A stretch of 64,000 nucleotides of DNA from Galbibacter mesophilus (GTDB taxonomy: Bacteria > Bacteroidota > Bacteroidia > Flavobacteriales > Flavobacteriaceae): positions 124,001-188,000 of the forward strand of contig NZ_JAMQVC010000004.1 in NCBI RefSeq assembly GCF_023721415.1. Reading direction: 5' to 3'. The stretch's first letter is position 1; the number at the start of each line of letters is the position of its first letter. Positions 17,608 to 27,324 of the stretch are shown one piece after another. The notes below the pieces were generated by a model. It was not told the origin of the DNA and ran no database searches. It was given only the letters and a program-made list of their open reading frames with translations. Position numbers and translations under genes: made by a program.

Positions 17608-18702
17608 TTATTTTGGAATGGTAACCGTAAATATGGCTCCTTTATTTTTATTATTTTGAACCGTTAAACTTCCTTTGTGACTGGTAACAATACCGTGCAC
17701 AACACTTAATCCCAGGCCCGAGCCTTCTCCTGTGGGTTTTGTAGTATAAAAGGGTTCAAAAACCTTGGAAAGCGCTTCCTTAGACAATCCGGGGCCTTCA
17801 TCCTTCACCTTAATCGTAACGTTAGACGAAGTATCTTCTACTTGAATTGTCACTTTTCCGCCACTGGGCGTAAAATAAATGGCGTTTATCACCAAATTGA
17901 AAACAATCTGTGTTAATTGAATCGTATCTACCTTTAACCAAATTTCCTCCTTGTCAATTTCCAAAACATGTTTCACCCCTTCTTTTCGGAAAGTTGGAAC
18001 CAATAATTCTATGGAATTGGTGAGATGGGGAACAATGTTTACCTCTTGCATTTCTTTGGGCATCTCGCAAGCAAAAAACATAAGTTTTTTTACCACTTCC
18101 CTAGAAAAAATAGCATTTTGAATAATCTTATCTACATCTCCCACCAAAGAACTATGCTCCTGTAAATCGGCTTTTAATAACTCTGCGAAACCGAGAATAT
18201 TTGCCAAGGGCGTATTAAGTTCATGGGCAATTCCTGCAGTTATTTCGCCAACAATGGCCAAACGGTCTGCGTGTTGCATTTGTCGCTTTAAGGATTCTTC
18301 ATTTCTCTTTAACTCCAGTCGCTCCAACAAATTTCCAATTTTTAAGGCAACACTATCCAATAACTGTTGCTCTTCGTCTAAAAATCCTTTGGTTTTATCG
18401 GTAAGTACTGCGCAAACGTTTCCATCTGGCTTGTTAAACACTTTTATTTCTGATTGAATAAGAAAATCTTTTTTTACCTTTTTGGTAGCCGCCGAACCTA
18501 CAGAAGTTTTTATCATCATCTCTGTATCTTCCGGAAACTGAAAACCCTTTTTTAGACTTAAGGTGATGGCTCGTAGCACTTCCTCCATTTGTTCTTCATA
18601 CGCATTATTGATGATGGATGAAACTTCATACAGACATGTAAGTTCCTTAATCCGCTCCCTTAGCGCTTCTTCTGTGCTACCCATAAAAAAGTTTTTATTC
18701 AT
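17608..18702 (-). CDS. Soluble sensor histidine kinase
   Basis: A cytoplasmic kinase of about 364 residues with no transmembrane segment. The N-terminal ~130 residues look like a GAF-type sensory domain flanked by coiled coil. The H box has His160 (GIAHELNTPL), and the ATPase has N (VFNLVINAIYF), G1 (DEGPGLS) and G2 (GEGSGLGLSVV) boxes. ATG at 18702 is used; ATG at 18684 is an alternative, and a TTG at 18726 is less likely. It is separated by 1 bp from the NtrC-type regulator. With no membrane domain of its own, it may take its signal from the membrane protein encoded upstream. Confidence 0.92.
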   Translation of the reverse strand: MNKNFFMGSTEEALRERIKELTCLYEVSSIINNAYEEQMEEVLRAITLSLKKGFQFPEDTEMMIKTSVGSAATKKVKKDFLIQSEIKVFNKPDGNVCAVLTDKTKGFLDEEQQLLDSVALKIGNLLERLELKRNEESLKRQMQHADRLAIVGEITAGIAHELNTPLANILGFAELLKADLQEHSSLVGDVDKIIQNAIFSREVVKKLMFFACEMPKEMQEVNIVPHLTNSIELLVPTFRKEGVKHVLEIDKEEIWLKVDTIQLTQIVFNLVINAIYFTPSGGKVTIQVEDTSSNVTIKVKDEGPGLSKEALSKVFEPFYTTKPTGEGSGLGLSVVHGIVTSHKGSLTVQNNKNKGAIFTVTIPK

Positions 18703-18925
18703 TAAATCATACACAATATAATTCAAACTTTTTGAACAACTAAAACTTTATCGGCAGTTTCAATTTTTATCGTTCCATTATTAATTCTATTTCCATTTCA
18801 AATCATTGCTGTACAACGTTCTTTTTCCTTTACTTTTAAGCAAATTCAAATAAGGACGACCAAGGTAATTAGTCTTTTAGGAGTATTCTTCAATTAAATT
18901 AAAGCAACTCGCGTTTTCTCTAGAG

Positions 18926-19558
18926 TTAAGCCAAATGAAGCCCCATTTTCCCAGTTTTTTTATTCACTTTAAAAAAGATAATAAACTGGGCTATCACTCC
19001 AATGATTATTAGAAATCCTAATTCCAAATTAGATAACATGTTAGTTGTGTTGAGCGATTTCTGTGCGAACTGGGTTCTATTTTTACCTTCTTTTAGTTGA
19101 ATTTCTGATAGGCCATTTAAATCGGTTTTTATATTTTGAAGCACATCTTTCGTCTGCATTTCGGAAACTTCCTTTCCTTTCTCAAAGTCTTTTTCAAGAA
19201 CAGCAAGTTTGCTTAAATTTTCTTGAAGGGATTCAAATTTTCTTCTTTCTGAAGTAGTTAATTTAGTCTTCCCGTATTTGTCCAAAAGTCCTTCCAAAGA
19301 AGACTCATTCCCAGGTTTTACTGAATTCCCAGCGTCGTAGAGTAATTTCCTCTCCTTCTGATAAACAATATCGTTGATTTTATACAAGTAGTTCTGCGCT
19401 ATCAATCTGTCTTCGTAAACCGACTTTAGTGCATCCTGTGCTGTGGTAAAATGATTTTTATCAATGAGATTGGTCGCCAATATCAATAATATTACGGTAA
19501 CTAATATAAAAGCTAGATTGACTTTGTAATTTGACTTATTTTTCTTCTTGGAACCCAT
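18926..19558 (-). CDS. Four-helix-bundle membrane sensor-like protein
   Basis: A 210-residue protein with a short basic cytoplasmic start, a transmembrane helix (about 16-32), a periplasmic helical region of about 140 residues and a second transmembrane helix near the C-terminus. This layout matches the 4HB_MCP sensory domain of chemoreceptors and kinases, but no HAMP, kinase or methyl-accepting output domain follows. It stands first in the operon with the soluble kinase and the NtrC-type regulator, so it probably acts as a separate sensory subunit. The 223-bp gap to the kinase gene shows no terminator. ATG at 19558 is 21 bp from a sigma-54 promoter. Confidence 0.75.
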   Translation of the reverse strand: MGSKKKNKSNYKVNLAFILVTVILLILATNLIDKNHFTTAQDALKSVYEDRLIAQNYLYKINDIVYQKERKLLYDAGNSVKPGNESSLEGLLDKYGKTKLTTSERRKFESLQENLSKLAVLEKDFEKGKEVSEMQTKDVLQNIKTDLNGLSEIQLKEGKNRTQFAQKSLNTTNMLSNLELGFLIIIGVIAQFIIFFKVNKKTGKMGLHLA

Positions 19559-19579
19559 AATTGTAGTTTTCCTGTGTAA

Positions 19580-19595
19580 TGCAAACAACGTTCCC
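19580..19595 (-). promoter_or_regulatory. Sigma-54 (-24/-12) promoter
   Basis: The minus strand reads GGGAACGTTGTTTGCA. It has the invariant GG and GC separated by exactly 10 bp and matches the TGGCACGnnnnTTGCA consensus at all fixed positions but two. It lies 21 bp upstream of the membrane-sensor ATG, giving a short leader. The regulator encoded by this operon is itself sigma-54-dependent. Confidence 0.7.
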
Positions 19596-19674
19596 CAATT
19601 TACCTAAAAAGCTAAATAAAAATATAATTATCTGATTAAAAGACACTTAATTAGTTGGCTTAATTTTAAAGGCC

Positions 19675-19700
19675 GGGTAATTACTACCCAATCGGGTAGT
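19675..19700. promoter_or_regulatory. Palindromic upstream activator site
   Basis: A perfect inverted repeat ACTACCC-AATC-GGGTAGT (19683-19700) overlaps a second half-site pair GGGTA-N5-TACCC (19675-19689). It lies about 100 bp upstream of the sigma-54 promoter, the usual distance for an NtrC-type enhancer. The overlapping half-sites suggest binding of more than one dimer. Confidence 0.6.
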
Positions 19701-19831
19701 TACGCATCGATACTTGCTACGATAAATTACATGTATTTCCCCACGACAATTATTAAACCTAAGTGCAAGAAGTTAGATTCATTAAAATGTCATTCCAATA
19801 TAAATCACGGGTAAGGAAACGGTATAAAAAA

Positions 19832-19862
19832 ACTACCAGAAAACACGGAGTTTTCTGGTAGT
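19832..19862 (-). terminator. Rho-independent terminator of the pfpI-like gene
   Basis: Perfect 13-bp arms at 19832-19844 and 19850-19862 with a 5-nt loop are followed on the minus strand by a T-run. It lies 28 bp after the stop codon. Confidence 0.85.
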
Positions 19863-19889
19863 CTTAATAAAATTATTAATTACTTACTA

Positions 19890-20435
19890 TTAAGCATGTT
19901 GATGTTCATGCTTACCTTCTTTAATCTCTTCGATTAATTTGCTATTAAAAGCTGGTAAATCATCTGGTTTTCTGCTGGTAACCAAAGCTTGGTCTACAAC
20001 AACTTCTTTATCTACCCAATTGGCTCCTGCATTTTCAAGGTCTTTTCGAATGGACGGAAACGAAGTTAGCGTTCTTCCTTCAACTACTTCTGCATTAATT
20101 AAACTCCAAGGTCCATGACATATCGCTGCTACGGGTTTTCCTTGTTTAAAAAAGTTTCTAATGAACTCTATGGCGGTTTCATCCGTTCTTAAATTATCTG
20201 GATTCATTACTCCTCCTGGTAAAACCAATGCATCGTAATTTTCAGAAAGTCCCTCTTTCACCGTTAAGGTTACATTGAAAGAATCTCCCCAATTGCCGTC
20301 TTTCCAAGATTTAATACTTCCTGGTTTTAAACCTACAATATCTACTCTCCAACCTTGTTTTTCCAAAGCTTCTTTTGGCGAAGTTAATTCTGATTCTTCA
20401 AAGCCGTTTGTGGCCAACATTGCTATCCTTTTCAT
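19890..20435 (-). CDS. DJ-1/PfpI family protein (YhbO-like)
   Basis: A 181-residue class I amidotransferase-like fold. The nucleophile elbow Cys106-His107 in AAICHGPW and the upstream acidic residue in NGFEESEL are present, as is LVLPGGVMNPD. The family includes proteases and deglycases linked to carbonyl and oxidative stress; the exact activity here is not settled by sequence. The protein ends in an unusual histidine-rich tail (KHEHQHA). It is transcribed alone, with its own terminator. Confidence 0.9.
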   Translation of the reverse strand: MKRIAMLATNGFEESELTSPKEALEKQGWRVDIVGLKPGSIKSWKDGNWGDSFNVTLTVKEGLSENYDALVLPGGVMNPDNLRTDETAIEFIRNFFKQGKPVAAICHGPWSLINAEVVEGRTLTSFPSIRKDLENAGANWVDKEVVVDQALVTSRKPDDLPAFNSKLIEEIKEGKHEHQHA

Positions 20436-20525
20436 AATATTATTTTTTTAATGGTTTAATATGAAGATAGCCATATTGTTGGCCGATTTGTGTTAGTGAA
20501 GTTATAAAACCTCCTTATTATTTTG

Positions 20526-21056
20526 TTAATCAGCTAAATGAGGCAGGTATTTTTCCATTAAAACAGTTTCATGATGTTTTTGGTGCCCGCATAAAATAAA
20601 ACCGGCTGCTCTAACGGACAATTTGTGGCCTTCTACAAAACCAAAGCGATTATAAACTTCCGGACCAAAAGATGAAAATAAAGAGATGGAACTACCCCGT
20701 ACAGATTTAAATTCTTCCAATAGACTTGATTTTGACCGCAGCGAAGAAAAAGAATTTTCCACGTACAAATCTTGGTCAAAACCTTCCAAACTACAACCGC
20801 TGTGGCGGGCAAAAGTAAATGCCCTGTACTGAAATACCCTTTCGGTGTCTATTATATGAAGCAGTAGTTCTTTAATTGTCCATTTACCCGAGGCATAGGA
20901 GAAATTAAAATCTTCATCCGAAAGTTTCTCTAAAATAGTCGTCAAAGCATTGCTTCTATTGACCATTTCCGGAACCAAAGCCACTTCTTCTAGGGTATTG
21001 ATATAGGTTTGGTAAAAACTGTTGTATTCGTTCTTTTGTAATTCTGATATATGCAT
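20526..21056 (-). CDS. DinB-fold protein
   Basis: A 176-residue four-helix protein of the DinB/YfiT-like metal-binding superfamily. The three-histidine metal site is visible in LLHIIDTERVFQYR and GHQKHHETVLM. Family members include thiol transferases and stress-induced proteins; no specific substrate can be named. It is preceded by a ~280-bp AT-rich gap and followed by pfpI, 90 bp downstream on the same strand. Confidence 0.88.
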   Translation of the reverse strand: MHISELQKNEYNSFYQTYINTLEEVALVPEMVNRSNALTTILEKLSDEDFNFSYASGKWTIKELLLHIIDTERVFQYRAFTFARHSGCSLEGFDQDLYVENSFSSLRSKSSLLEEFKSVRGSSISLFSSFGPEVYNRFGFVEGHKLSVRAAGFILCGHQKHHETVLMEKYLPHLAD

Positions 21057-21338
21057 TTCCTTAAAACTTTGCTATTGCACGAATTTAATGATGCTTATCT
21101 ACTTATGGGTGTAATTTTTCTTATTTTTTTTCATAATATTGCATGCAACGTGTAGAATCTATGCGTAAAAGTTTCAACTTTGACCAACCAAAAAAAATTA
21201 AAACCAACTACCGTCAATAAACCGTAAGTTATTAAAAGGAATTATCATTTAACCCAATCCAGCAAGAACGTTGGAAAACCTTTTTATCCAAGATAAGAAG
21301 GCTGCTAAAACCTCAGTAAGGAAACTGAATATCTGTTA

Positions 21339-24158
21339 ATGTTGAAACCACTCTGTACATACTTTTCCCTACTCACTTTTCTATGCATCCAACTATTGGA
21401 AGCACAAAACAGTCAGAAAATAAGTGCCGAACTTTTACCGGATGACCACAGTATTCAAATTCAACAAGAGATAATCTTCAGAAATAACAGCCAAGACACA
21501 CTTAATGCAATTTATTTGTACGATTGGAATCATGCTTATTCCAATAAAAGTACTGCTTTGGCTACTAGATTTGCTGAAGAATTCAATAAAAGTCTACACC
21601 TAGCGAAAGAAGAAGACCGCGGTAAAACCAGTGTTAATTCCATCACCAACGGAAATATGGAAAGCCTTCCTTGGGAAAGGATTCATGAAGGTGATATTAT
21701 TAAACTTCAACCGAGTTCGTCTATTCTTCCCAACGAGGAATATCGAATAAATCTGACCTACGTAACGAAGCTTCCCAATGCGCAATTTACCGATTACGGA
21801 TTTACTCCAGAAAATGACTTCAATCTAAGGTTTTGGTACATTACTCCCGCGCTCTATTACGACGGTTGGAAATTGTACAGCAATAAAAACCTGAATGATT
21901 TAAATGCGCCAAACACTTCTTTAGAAGTAAATTTCACCTATCCCGAAGCGTACTATTTCATAAGCGATTTAAATCAAGTGGCTACGGAAACTAAAAATGG
22001 TCTTAAAACAACTAAAATAACAGGGGAAAACAGAGGCGATGTAAGACTTTTTCTTAAAAAGGAAAACGATTTTACCATTTATAAAAATGAAAAGTTGGAG
22101 TTAATTTCCAATATCGAATCCAAATCCTTAAACGGAGTAACTAAAGCAACTTCGGTGGAACGGGTGGTTAATTTTATTGATAGCACACTTGGAGATTATC
22201 CACATAAAAAACTATTGATTAGTGAGCAAGACTACAAGCATAATCCGTTGTATGGGCTTAATCAACTGCCGAATTTCCTTCGACCTTTCCCTGAAGAGTT
22301 TCAATATGAACTAAAGGTTCTTAAAACGGCGTTGCACATCTATTTAAATAACACAATTTACCTAGACAATAGAACAGAAAACTGGGTGAAAGATGGTATT
22401 GAGACTTATTTGCTGATGAAATACGTGAATACGTTTTATAAAGACATGAAGCTACTTGGGAAGCTTTCTGATGTTTGGGGATTACGTTCGTTTCACTTGG
22501 CACAAATGACATTTAACGATCAATATCCATATTTGTATATGTTAATGGCAAGAACGTATTCAGATCAGCCTTTAACGACGCCTCGCGATTCTTTGATAAA
22601 ATTCAACGAAAGAATTGCCAATAAGTACAAATCGGGTGTAGGACTTGCCTATTTGGACAGCTATTTAGGTGATGATTACATAGATAAGAAAATTAAAACC
22701 TTTTATGCTGATAATATTTCAAAAGTCACACATCCATCAGATTTTGAAGAACTTTTAAAGAAAGATGCACCGAAAGACATCGATTGGTTTTTCGAAACCT
22801 ATGTATCTACCAATAAAAAAATCGACTTCAAAATTAAAAAGTTCGAGAAAACGGAAGATTCCATTGCGGTTACTATTAAAAATAAACGAAATACCAACGT
22901 GCCCATCACCATGTACGGAATCGATAAAAACGATTCGATACTTTTTAAAAATTGGTATTCAGACATTACCAAAACCGAAACCGTTACCGTTCCGCGTAAA
23001 GACGTAAAGCGACTGGTACTTAATTACGATCGCGTAATCCCAGAATTCAATGAGCGTGACAACTGGAAATCGGTCAATGGATTTCTTTCAACCAATAGAA
23101 AATTAAAATTTCAGTTTTTTAAAGATACCGAAGACCCGTATTACAATCAGGTGTTTTATGTGCCTGTTTTCCGCTTTAATATTTACGATGGTATTACGCC
23201 CGGATTGCGTTTGTACAACAAGACCTTTTTGGCAAAACCTTTTGTGTACGATTTACAACCCTCTTACGCCTTTGGGGAAAATGCTCTGGTGGGCTCTGGT
23301 TCTCTACGCTTTAGAAAGTACGTAAACCATGACAATATGTACCTTATCGATGCTTTTATCGCGGGGTCATCTTTTCATTACGCAGACGGACTGAGATACA
23401 GCACAATTACACCCTCGCTAACTTTTAGATTTAGAAACGACGATTTACGGTCTAACGAAAGGGAACTCTTAAATATTCGGTTTGTAAATGTTATTCGTGA
23501 TTTTTCGCCAACCATAGACACCGATCCCGATTACAGCGTACTAGATATTCGTTACGCGTATGGAAATAACGGAATCATCGATTATAAATCGTGGTTCACC
23601 GATGTACAGATTGCGAGTGAATTTGCGAAAGTTTCCTTTAATTGGGAATACAGAAAACTCTTTCAGAGTAACCGACAGTTGAATTTGAGGTTTTTTGCCG
23701 GAAAGTTTATTTACAACCAAACTAACTCAGATTATTTCAGTTTTGCACTCGACAGACCTACGGATTATTTATTCGACTATGATTATCTCGGACGATCTGA
23801 AGATTCCGGAATTTTTAGTCAACAGCTTATTATTGCTGAAGGTGGTTTTAAATCGAAATTGAACAATCCCTTTGCCAACGATTGGATGATTACCAGTAAT
23901 GCCAGTTTTAACCTTTGGCGATGGATAGAGCTTTACGGAGATGTGGGTATGATTCGAAATAAAAATGAAGATGCTCGCTTTGTTTATGATTCCGGAATAC
24001 GTTTAAATCTTGTAACCGATTATTTTGAACTCTACTTCCCTATTTACTCCAACAATGGATGGGAAATTGCCCAACCGCAGTACGATGAAAAAATAAGATT
24101 TATTATTACGCTCAGTCCGAGAACGTTGACAGGGCTCTTTACGCGAAAGTGGTTCTAA
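21339..24158 (+). CDS. Inactive-looking M1-type peptidase fused to an outer-membrane beta-barrel
   Basis: A 939-residue exported protein (signal peptide ..LLEAQ). Residues about 25-560 follow the gluzincin/M1 aminopeptidase plan, but the zinc motif HExxH is replaced by HIYLN (333-337). Glu is Ile334 and the second His is Asn337, although a later WVKDGIETY keeps a Glu (355). The last ~330 residues are aromatic-rich alternating strands ending in a terminal Phe, as in an outer-membrane barrel. It is therefore probably an outer-membrane protein with a non-catalytic peptidase-like periplasmic or surface domain. It lies directly upstream of an intact M1 peptidase on the same strand. Confidence 0.75.
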   Translation: MLKPLCTYFSLLTFLCIQLLEAQNSQKISAELLPDDHSIQIQQEIIFRNNSQDTLNAIYLYDWNHAYSNKSTALATRFAEEFNKSLHLAKEEDRGKTSVNSITNGNMESLPWERIHEGDIIKLQPSSSILPNEEYRINLTYVTKLPNAQFTDYGFTPENDFNLRFWYITPALYYDGWKLYSNKNLNDLNAPNTSLEVNFTYPEAYYFISDLNQVATETKNGLKTTKITGENRGDVRLFLKKENDFTIYKNEKLELISNIESKSLNGVTKATSVERVVNFIDSTLGDYPHKKLLISEQDYKHNPLYGLNQLPNFLRPFPEEFQYELKVLKTALHIYLNNTIYLDNRTENWVKDGIETYLLMKYVNTFYKDMKLLGKLSDVWGLRSFHLAQMTFNDQYPYLYMLMARTYSDQPLTTPRDSLIKFNERIANKYKSGVGLAYLDSYLGDDYIDKKIKTFYADNISKVTHPSDFEELLKKDAPKDIDWFFETYVSTNKKIDFKIKKFEKTEDSIAVTIKNKRNTNVPITMYGIDKNDSILFKNWYSDITKTETVTVPRKDVKRLVLNYDRVIPEFNERDNWKSVNGFLSTNRKLKFQFFKDTEDPYYNQVFYVPVFRFNIYDGITPGLRLYNKTFLAKPFVYDLQPSYAFGENALVGSGSLRFRKYVNHDNMYLIDAFIAGSSFHYADGLRYSTITPSLTFRFRNDDLRSNERELLNIRFVNVIRDFSPTIDTDPDYSVLDIRYAYGNNGIIDYKSWFTDVQIASEFAKVSFNWEYRKLFQSNRQLNLRFFAGKFIYNQTNSDYFSFALDRPTDYLFDYDYLGRSEDSGIFSQQLIIAEGGFKSKLNNPFANDWMITSNASFNLWRWIELYGDVGMIRNKNEDARFVYDSGIRLNLVTDYFELYFPIYSNNGWEIAQPQYDEKIRFIITLSPRTLTGLFTRKWF

Positions 24159-24252
24159 GCTTAACTACGCTACATTTAGTACCAATCCAAGCACATCTCT
24201 ATTCGGTAATTAATAAAGAAAATAGTACTTTGGCGGTATAATACAAAACCCC

Positions 24253-26328
24253 ATGAAGTTAATTTCTTTTTTAAGTTTTTTCATCTTTTTTGCGGCAGGA
24301 TTTGCGCAACAAACCACATTTATTGATGTAAAAAAAGGTGAGGTTTCCATTAGCGTAGCCCCTTCAAAAAAGCAAATTTCGGGAAGTGTTCTTTATACTT
24401 TCGATGTGCTGAAAGAAACAGATTCCATGGCTGTAGATGCAAAATCTATGGAGGTAGAAAGCGTAATGCTCGATAATGAAAAGGTAAACTTCTCCTATAA
24501 CGACCAACGTATTCTTATTCAGAAAGAATTTAAAAGCAATGGTAAACACCAATTGCAGATTATTTATAATGCTTCTCCCAAAAAAGCGTTGTATTTTACT
24601 ACGTTGCCCAATGGAAATACCCAAGTTTGGACGCAAGGACAAGGCAAGTACACTTCGAACTGGCTTCCCAGTTATGATGAAATGAGCGAAAAAATAGAAT
24701 TCGACCTTACCATTACTGCTCCATCCCAATACGAAGTAATTGCGAATGGAGAACTTAAAAGCAAGAATAATATTAATACTCAAACCGTTTGGGAGTTCGA
24801 TATGAAACAGCCCATGAGCAGTTATCTGGTGGCATTCGCTGTTGGGAAATACGCTGTTAAAGAAGAAAAGTCCGCAACGGGAATTGATTTAAAAATGTAT
24901 TATTATCCTCAAAACGAAAACCTTGTTGAACCCACTTACAGACATTCAAAGCGCATTTTTGATTTTCTTGAAGATGAAATAGGCATGCCTTATCCATGGC
25001 AGGAATACAAACAAGTTCCAGTAAAGGATTTTTTATATGCAGGGATGGAAAACACATCTCTAACTATTTTTTCTGACACCTATTTTGTGGATTCCACAGG
25101 TTTTACAGACAAAAATTACATCAATGTAAATGCCCATGAATTAGCTCATCAATGGTTTGGAAATTTAGTTACGGAAGAAAGTAGCACGCACCATTGGCTT
25201 CATGAAGGATTTGCTACTTATTTTGCGTTACTTGCTGAAAGGAATATTTTTGGCGATGCTTATTTCTATGAACAGCTACATAAAACTGCCAAGCAATTAT
25301 CGGCGTTAAATGAACAAGGGGGAGAAAGCTTGCTAGACCCCAAAGCCAGCAGTCTTACATTTTATCAGCGGGGCGCATGGGCGATTTTTGCACTGCATGA
25401 ACTCATTGGAGACAGAGCCTTTGATAAAACTGTAAAAAAGTTTTTGAAGGATTACGCCTATAAAAACGCTAATACCAATGATTTCTTCAGCATAGCGGAA
25501 GCCAAAAGCATGATACAATTAGATAATTTTGTTGAAAAATGGATGGTAAGTGAAGAATTCCCCATTGAAGAAGCTCATCTGCTTTTAAATCAAAACGCAC
25601 TCACCAAAATCTTATTAGATTTGGATAAAATGACCCCTGATGAAGTAATTTCCTTTGCCGGCGTCAACGAAGATTTTTTCAGAAAAAAAGAAAAGTCACC
25701 TATTGCCAACGCGATTCTACAACGTATCACAGTTTCTTCAGAAAAAGAATTAGCTATTTTTTCCAAGGCTTTGTCTTCCGAAGTACTAAAAACCAGACAG
25801 GCCGCTGCAATCCATTTAAATAATATTCCGGAGTCATTAAAAAAATCTTTTGAAGGGCTTTTGGTTGACAAAAGCTACCTAACCATAGAAAATGCTTTGT
25901 TTAAATTATGGTCGGCATTTCCTGCGGATAGAACTTCTTATTTAAACAAAACCAAAGGGATTGAAGGTTTTCAAGATAAAAACATAGAAACATTATGGCT
26001 TACGCTGGCTTTAATCACGGAAGGATACGAGGAAGCCTCAAAAATGGATTATTACCAAACGTTGGTATCCTATACAGAACCAAAGCAGCATTTTGAAGTC
26101 CGTCAACATGCTTTTCAATATCTTTACCAAATACAGGCACTCAACGAAATTGCCTTGAAGAATTTAATAGAAGCATGTCAGCATCCTGTTTGGCAATTTT
26201 CTAAATTTTCAAGAGGACTGCTCGACGAATTATTAAAAAACGAAGATTACACTATGATGTTAAAAGGAATAGCGAATCAATTGGATGCTAAGAATAAAGC
26301 GTATTTATCATCGAAATTAAATCAATAA
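24253..26328 (+). CDS. M1 family metallo-aminopeptidase, exported
   Basis: A 691-residue zinc aminopeptidase with a signal peptide (..AAGFAQ). The exopeptidase motif GMEN (264-267) and the zinc motif HELAHQWFG (His295, Glu296, His299) with the third ligand Glu318 (WLHEGFATY) are intact. A helical C-terminal domain of about 250 residues follows. It probably trims peptides in the periplasm. The upstream gene is a catalytically degenerate relative, suggesting a duplicated pair with divided roles. The next gene, a patatin, begins 20 bp after the stop. Confidence 0.95.
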   Translation: MKLISFLSFFIFFAAGFAQQTTFIDVKKGEVSISVAPSKKQISGSVLYTFDVLKETDSMAVDAKSMEVESVMLDNEKVNFSYNDQRILIQKEFKSNGKHQLQIIYNASPKKALYFTTLPNGNTQVWTQGQGKYTSNWLPSYDEMSEKIEFDLTITAPSQYEVIANGELKSKNNINTQTVWEFDMKQPMSSYLVAFAVGKYAVKEEKSATGIDLKMYYYPQNENLVEPTYRHSKRIFDFLEDEIGMPYPWQEYKQVPVKDFLYAGMENTSLTIFSDTYFVDSTGFTDKNYINVNAHELAHQWFGNLVTEESSTHHWLHEGFATYFALLAERNIFGDAYFYEQLHKTAKQLSALNEQGGESLLDPKASSLTFYQRGAWAIFALHELIGDRAFDKTVKKFLKDYAYKNANTNDFFSIAEAKSMIQLDNFVEKWMVSEEFPIEEAHLLLNQNALTKILLDLDKMTPDEVISFAGVNEDFFRKKEKSPIANAILQRITVSSEKELAIFSKALSSEVLKTRQAAAIHLNNIPESLKKSFEGLLVDKSYLTIENALFKLWSAFPADRTSYLNKTKGIEGFQDKNIETLWLTLALITEGYEEASKMDYYQTLVSYTEPKQHFEVRQHAFQYLYQIQALNEIALKNLIEACQHPVWQFSKFSRGLLDELLKNEDYTMMLKGIANQLDAKNKAYLSSKLNQ

Positions 26329-26347
26329 CTACTAAAAATATAAATTT

Positions 26348-27244
26348 TTGAAAGCACTTGTAATTTCCGGTGGAGGCAGTAAAGGAGCATTTGCTGGCGG
26401 TGTTGCTCAATATTTAATTGAGCAGCTTCACAGGGATTACGATATGTTTTTAGGAACTTCTACAGGAAGTCTTTTGGTAAATCATTTAGCGCTGGGAGAA
26501 GTAGAAAAGATTAAAGAAACCTATACTTCGGTAAATAATGAAAGTATATTTAATGTTTGTCCGTTTCGCATTAAAGAGCGTTATGGTGTTCAGCAAATAT
26601 CCATTCACCATCTTAATGTATTACGCAATTTTTTAAGGGGCAGTAAAACGTTTGGTGAAAGTGAAAACCTAAGAACCCTTATAAAACAAACCTTAACGGA
26701 AGAAGAATTCCAGACCTTGAAAAACGGAAACAAAGATGTTATTATTACCGTTTCCAATTTATCGTTGAACCAAGTTGAATACAAATCGCTAAAAGATTTT
26801 GATTACGATGAATTCTGCGATTGGATATGGATTTCCAGCAACTACACCCCTTTTATGAGTTTGGCCCTTAAAGACGGCTGCGAATACGCCGATGGGGGTT
26901 TGGGGTCTATGGTGCCCATTGAAGAAGCAATAAAAAGAGGCGCCACAGAAATTGATGCTATTATTCTTCAAACAGAAGTCACTCAACTTAATCGCCTGCC
27001 TTCCAGAAACCCATTTTCATTGCTAACCAGCATGTTCGCATTTATGCTGGATAGAATTGAGCATCAAAATATTCGTATTGGAAAGTTTGTAGCCTCAAAC
27101 AACGATGCGATTATTAATTTTTATTACACGCCAACGGTATTAACCACCAATTCTTTAATATTCAATAAAGAAAAAATGACGAAATGGTGGCAAAGTGGTT
27201 TCGATTTTGCCAAATTTAAAAATAAAGAAACGAGCCAATTGTAA
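26348..27244 (+). CDS. Patatin-like phospholipase (first of tandem pair)
   Basis: A 298-residue lipid acyl hydrolase. The oxyanion loop GGGSKG (8-13), nucleophile Ser38 in GTSTG and the Asp of the catalytic dyad in ADGGLG are present. The protein has no signal peptide, so it acts in the cytoplasm or is exported by an unusual route. The start is TTG at 26348; no ATG is available before the GGGSKG motif. It is roughly half identical to the next gene, which points to tandem duplication. Confidence 0.9.
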   Translation: MKALVISGGGSKGAFAGGVAQYLIEQLHRDYDMFLGTSTGSLLVNHLALGEVEKIKETYTSVNNESIFNVCPFRIKERYGVQQISIHHLNVLRNFLRGSKTFGESENLRTLIKQTLTEEEFQTLKNGNKDVIITVSNLSLNQVEYKSLKDFDYDEFCDWIWISSNYTPFMSLALKDGCEYADGGLGSMVPIEEAIKRGATEIDAIILQTEVTQLNRLPSRNPFSLLTSMFAFMLDRIEHQNIRIGKFVASNNDAIINFYYTPTVLTTNSLIFNKEKMTKWWQSGFDFAKFKNKETSQL

Positions 27245-27324
27245 GTTTGTATCAATATATTTTTTATTTTCATTCGAAATTGTATCATTTAGGAAAATGG
27301 CAATTAAACCACTAAATAACATTT

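Noticed and set aside
19893-19915. Hairpin AAGCATG...CATGCTT
   Set aside because: It lies within the last codons of the pfpI-like gene and is explained by the His-rich C-terminus; the real terminator is at 19832-19862.
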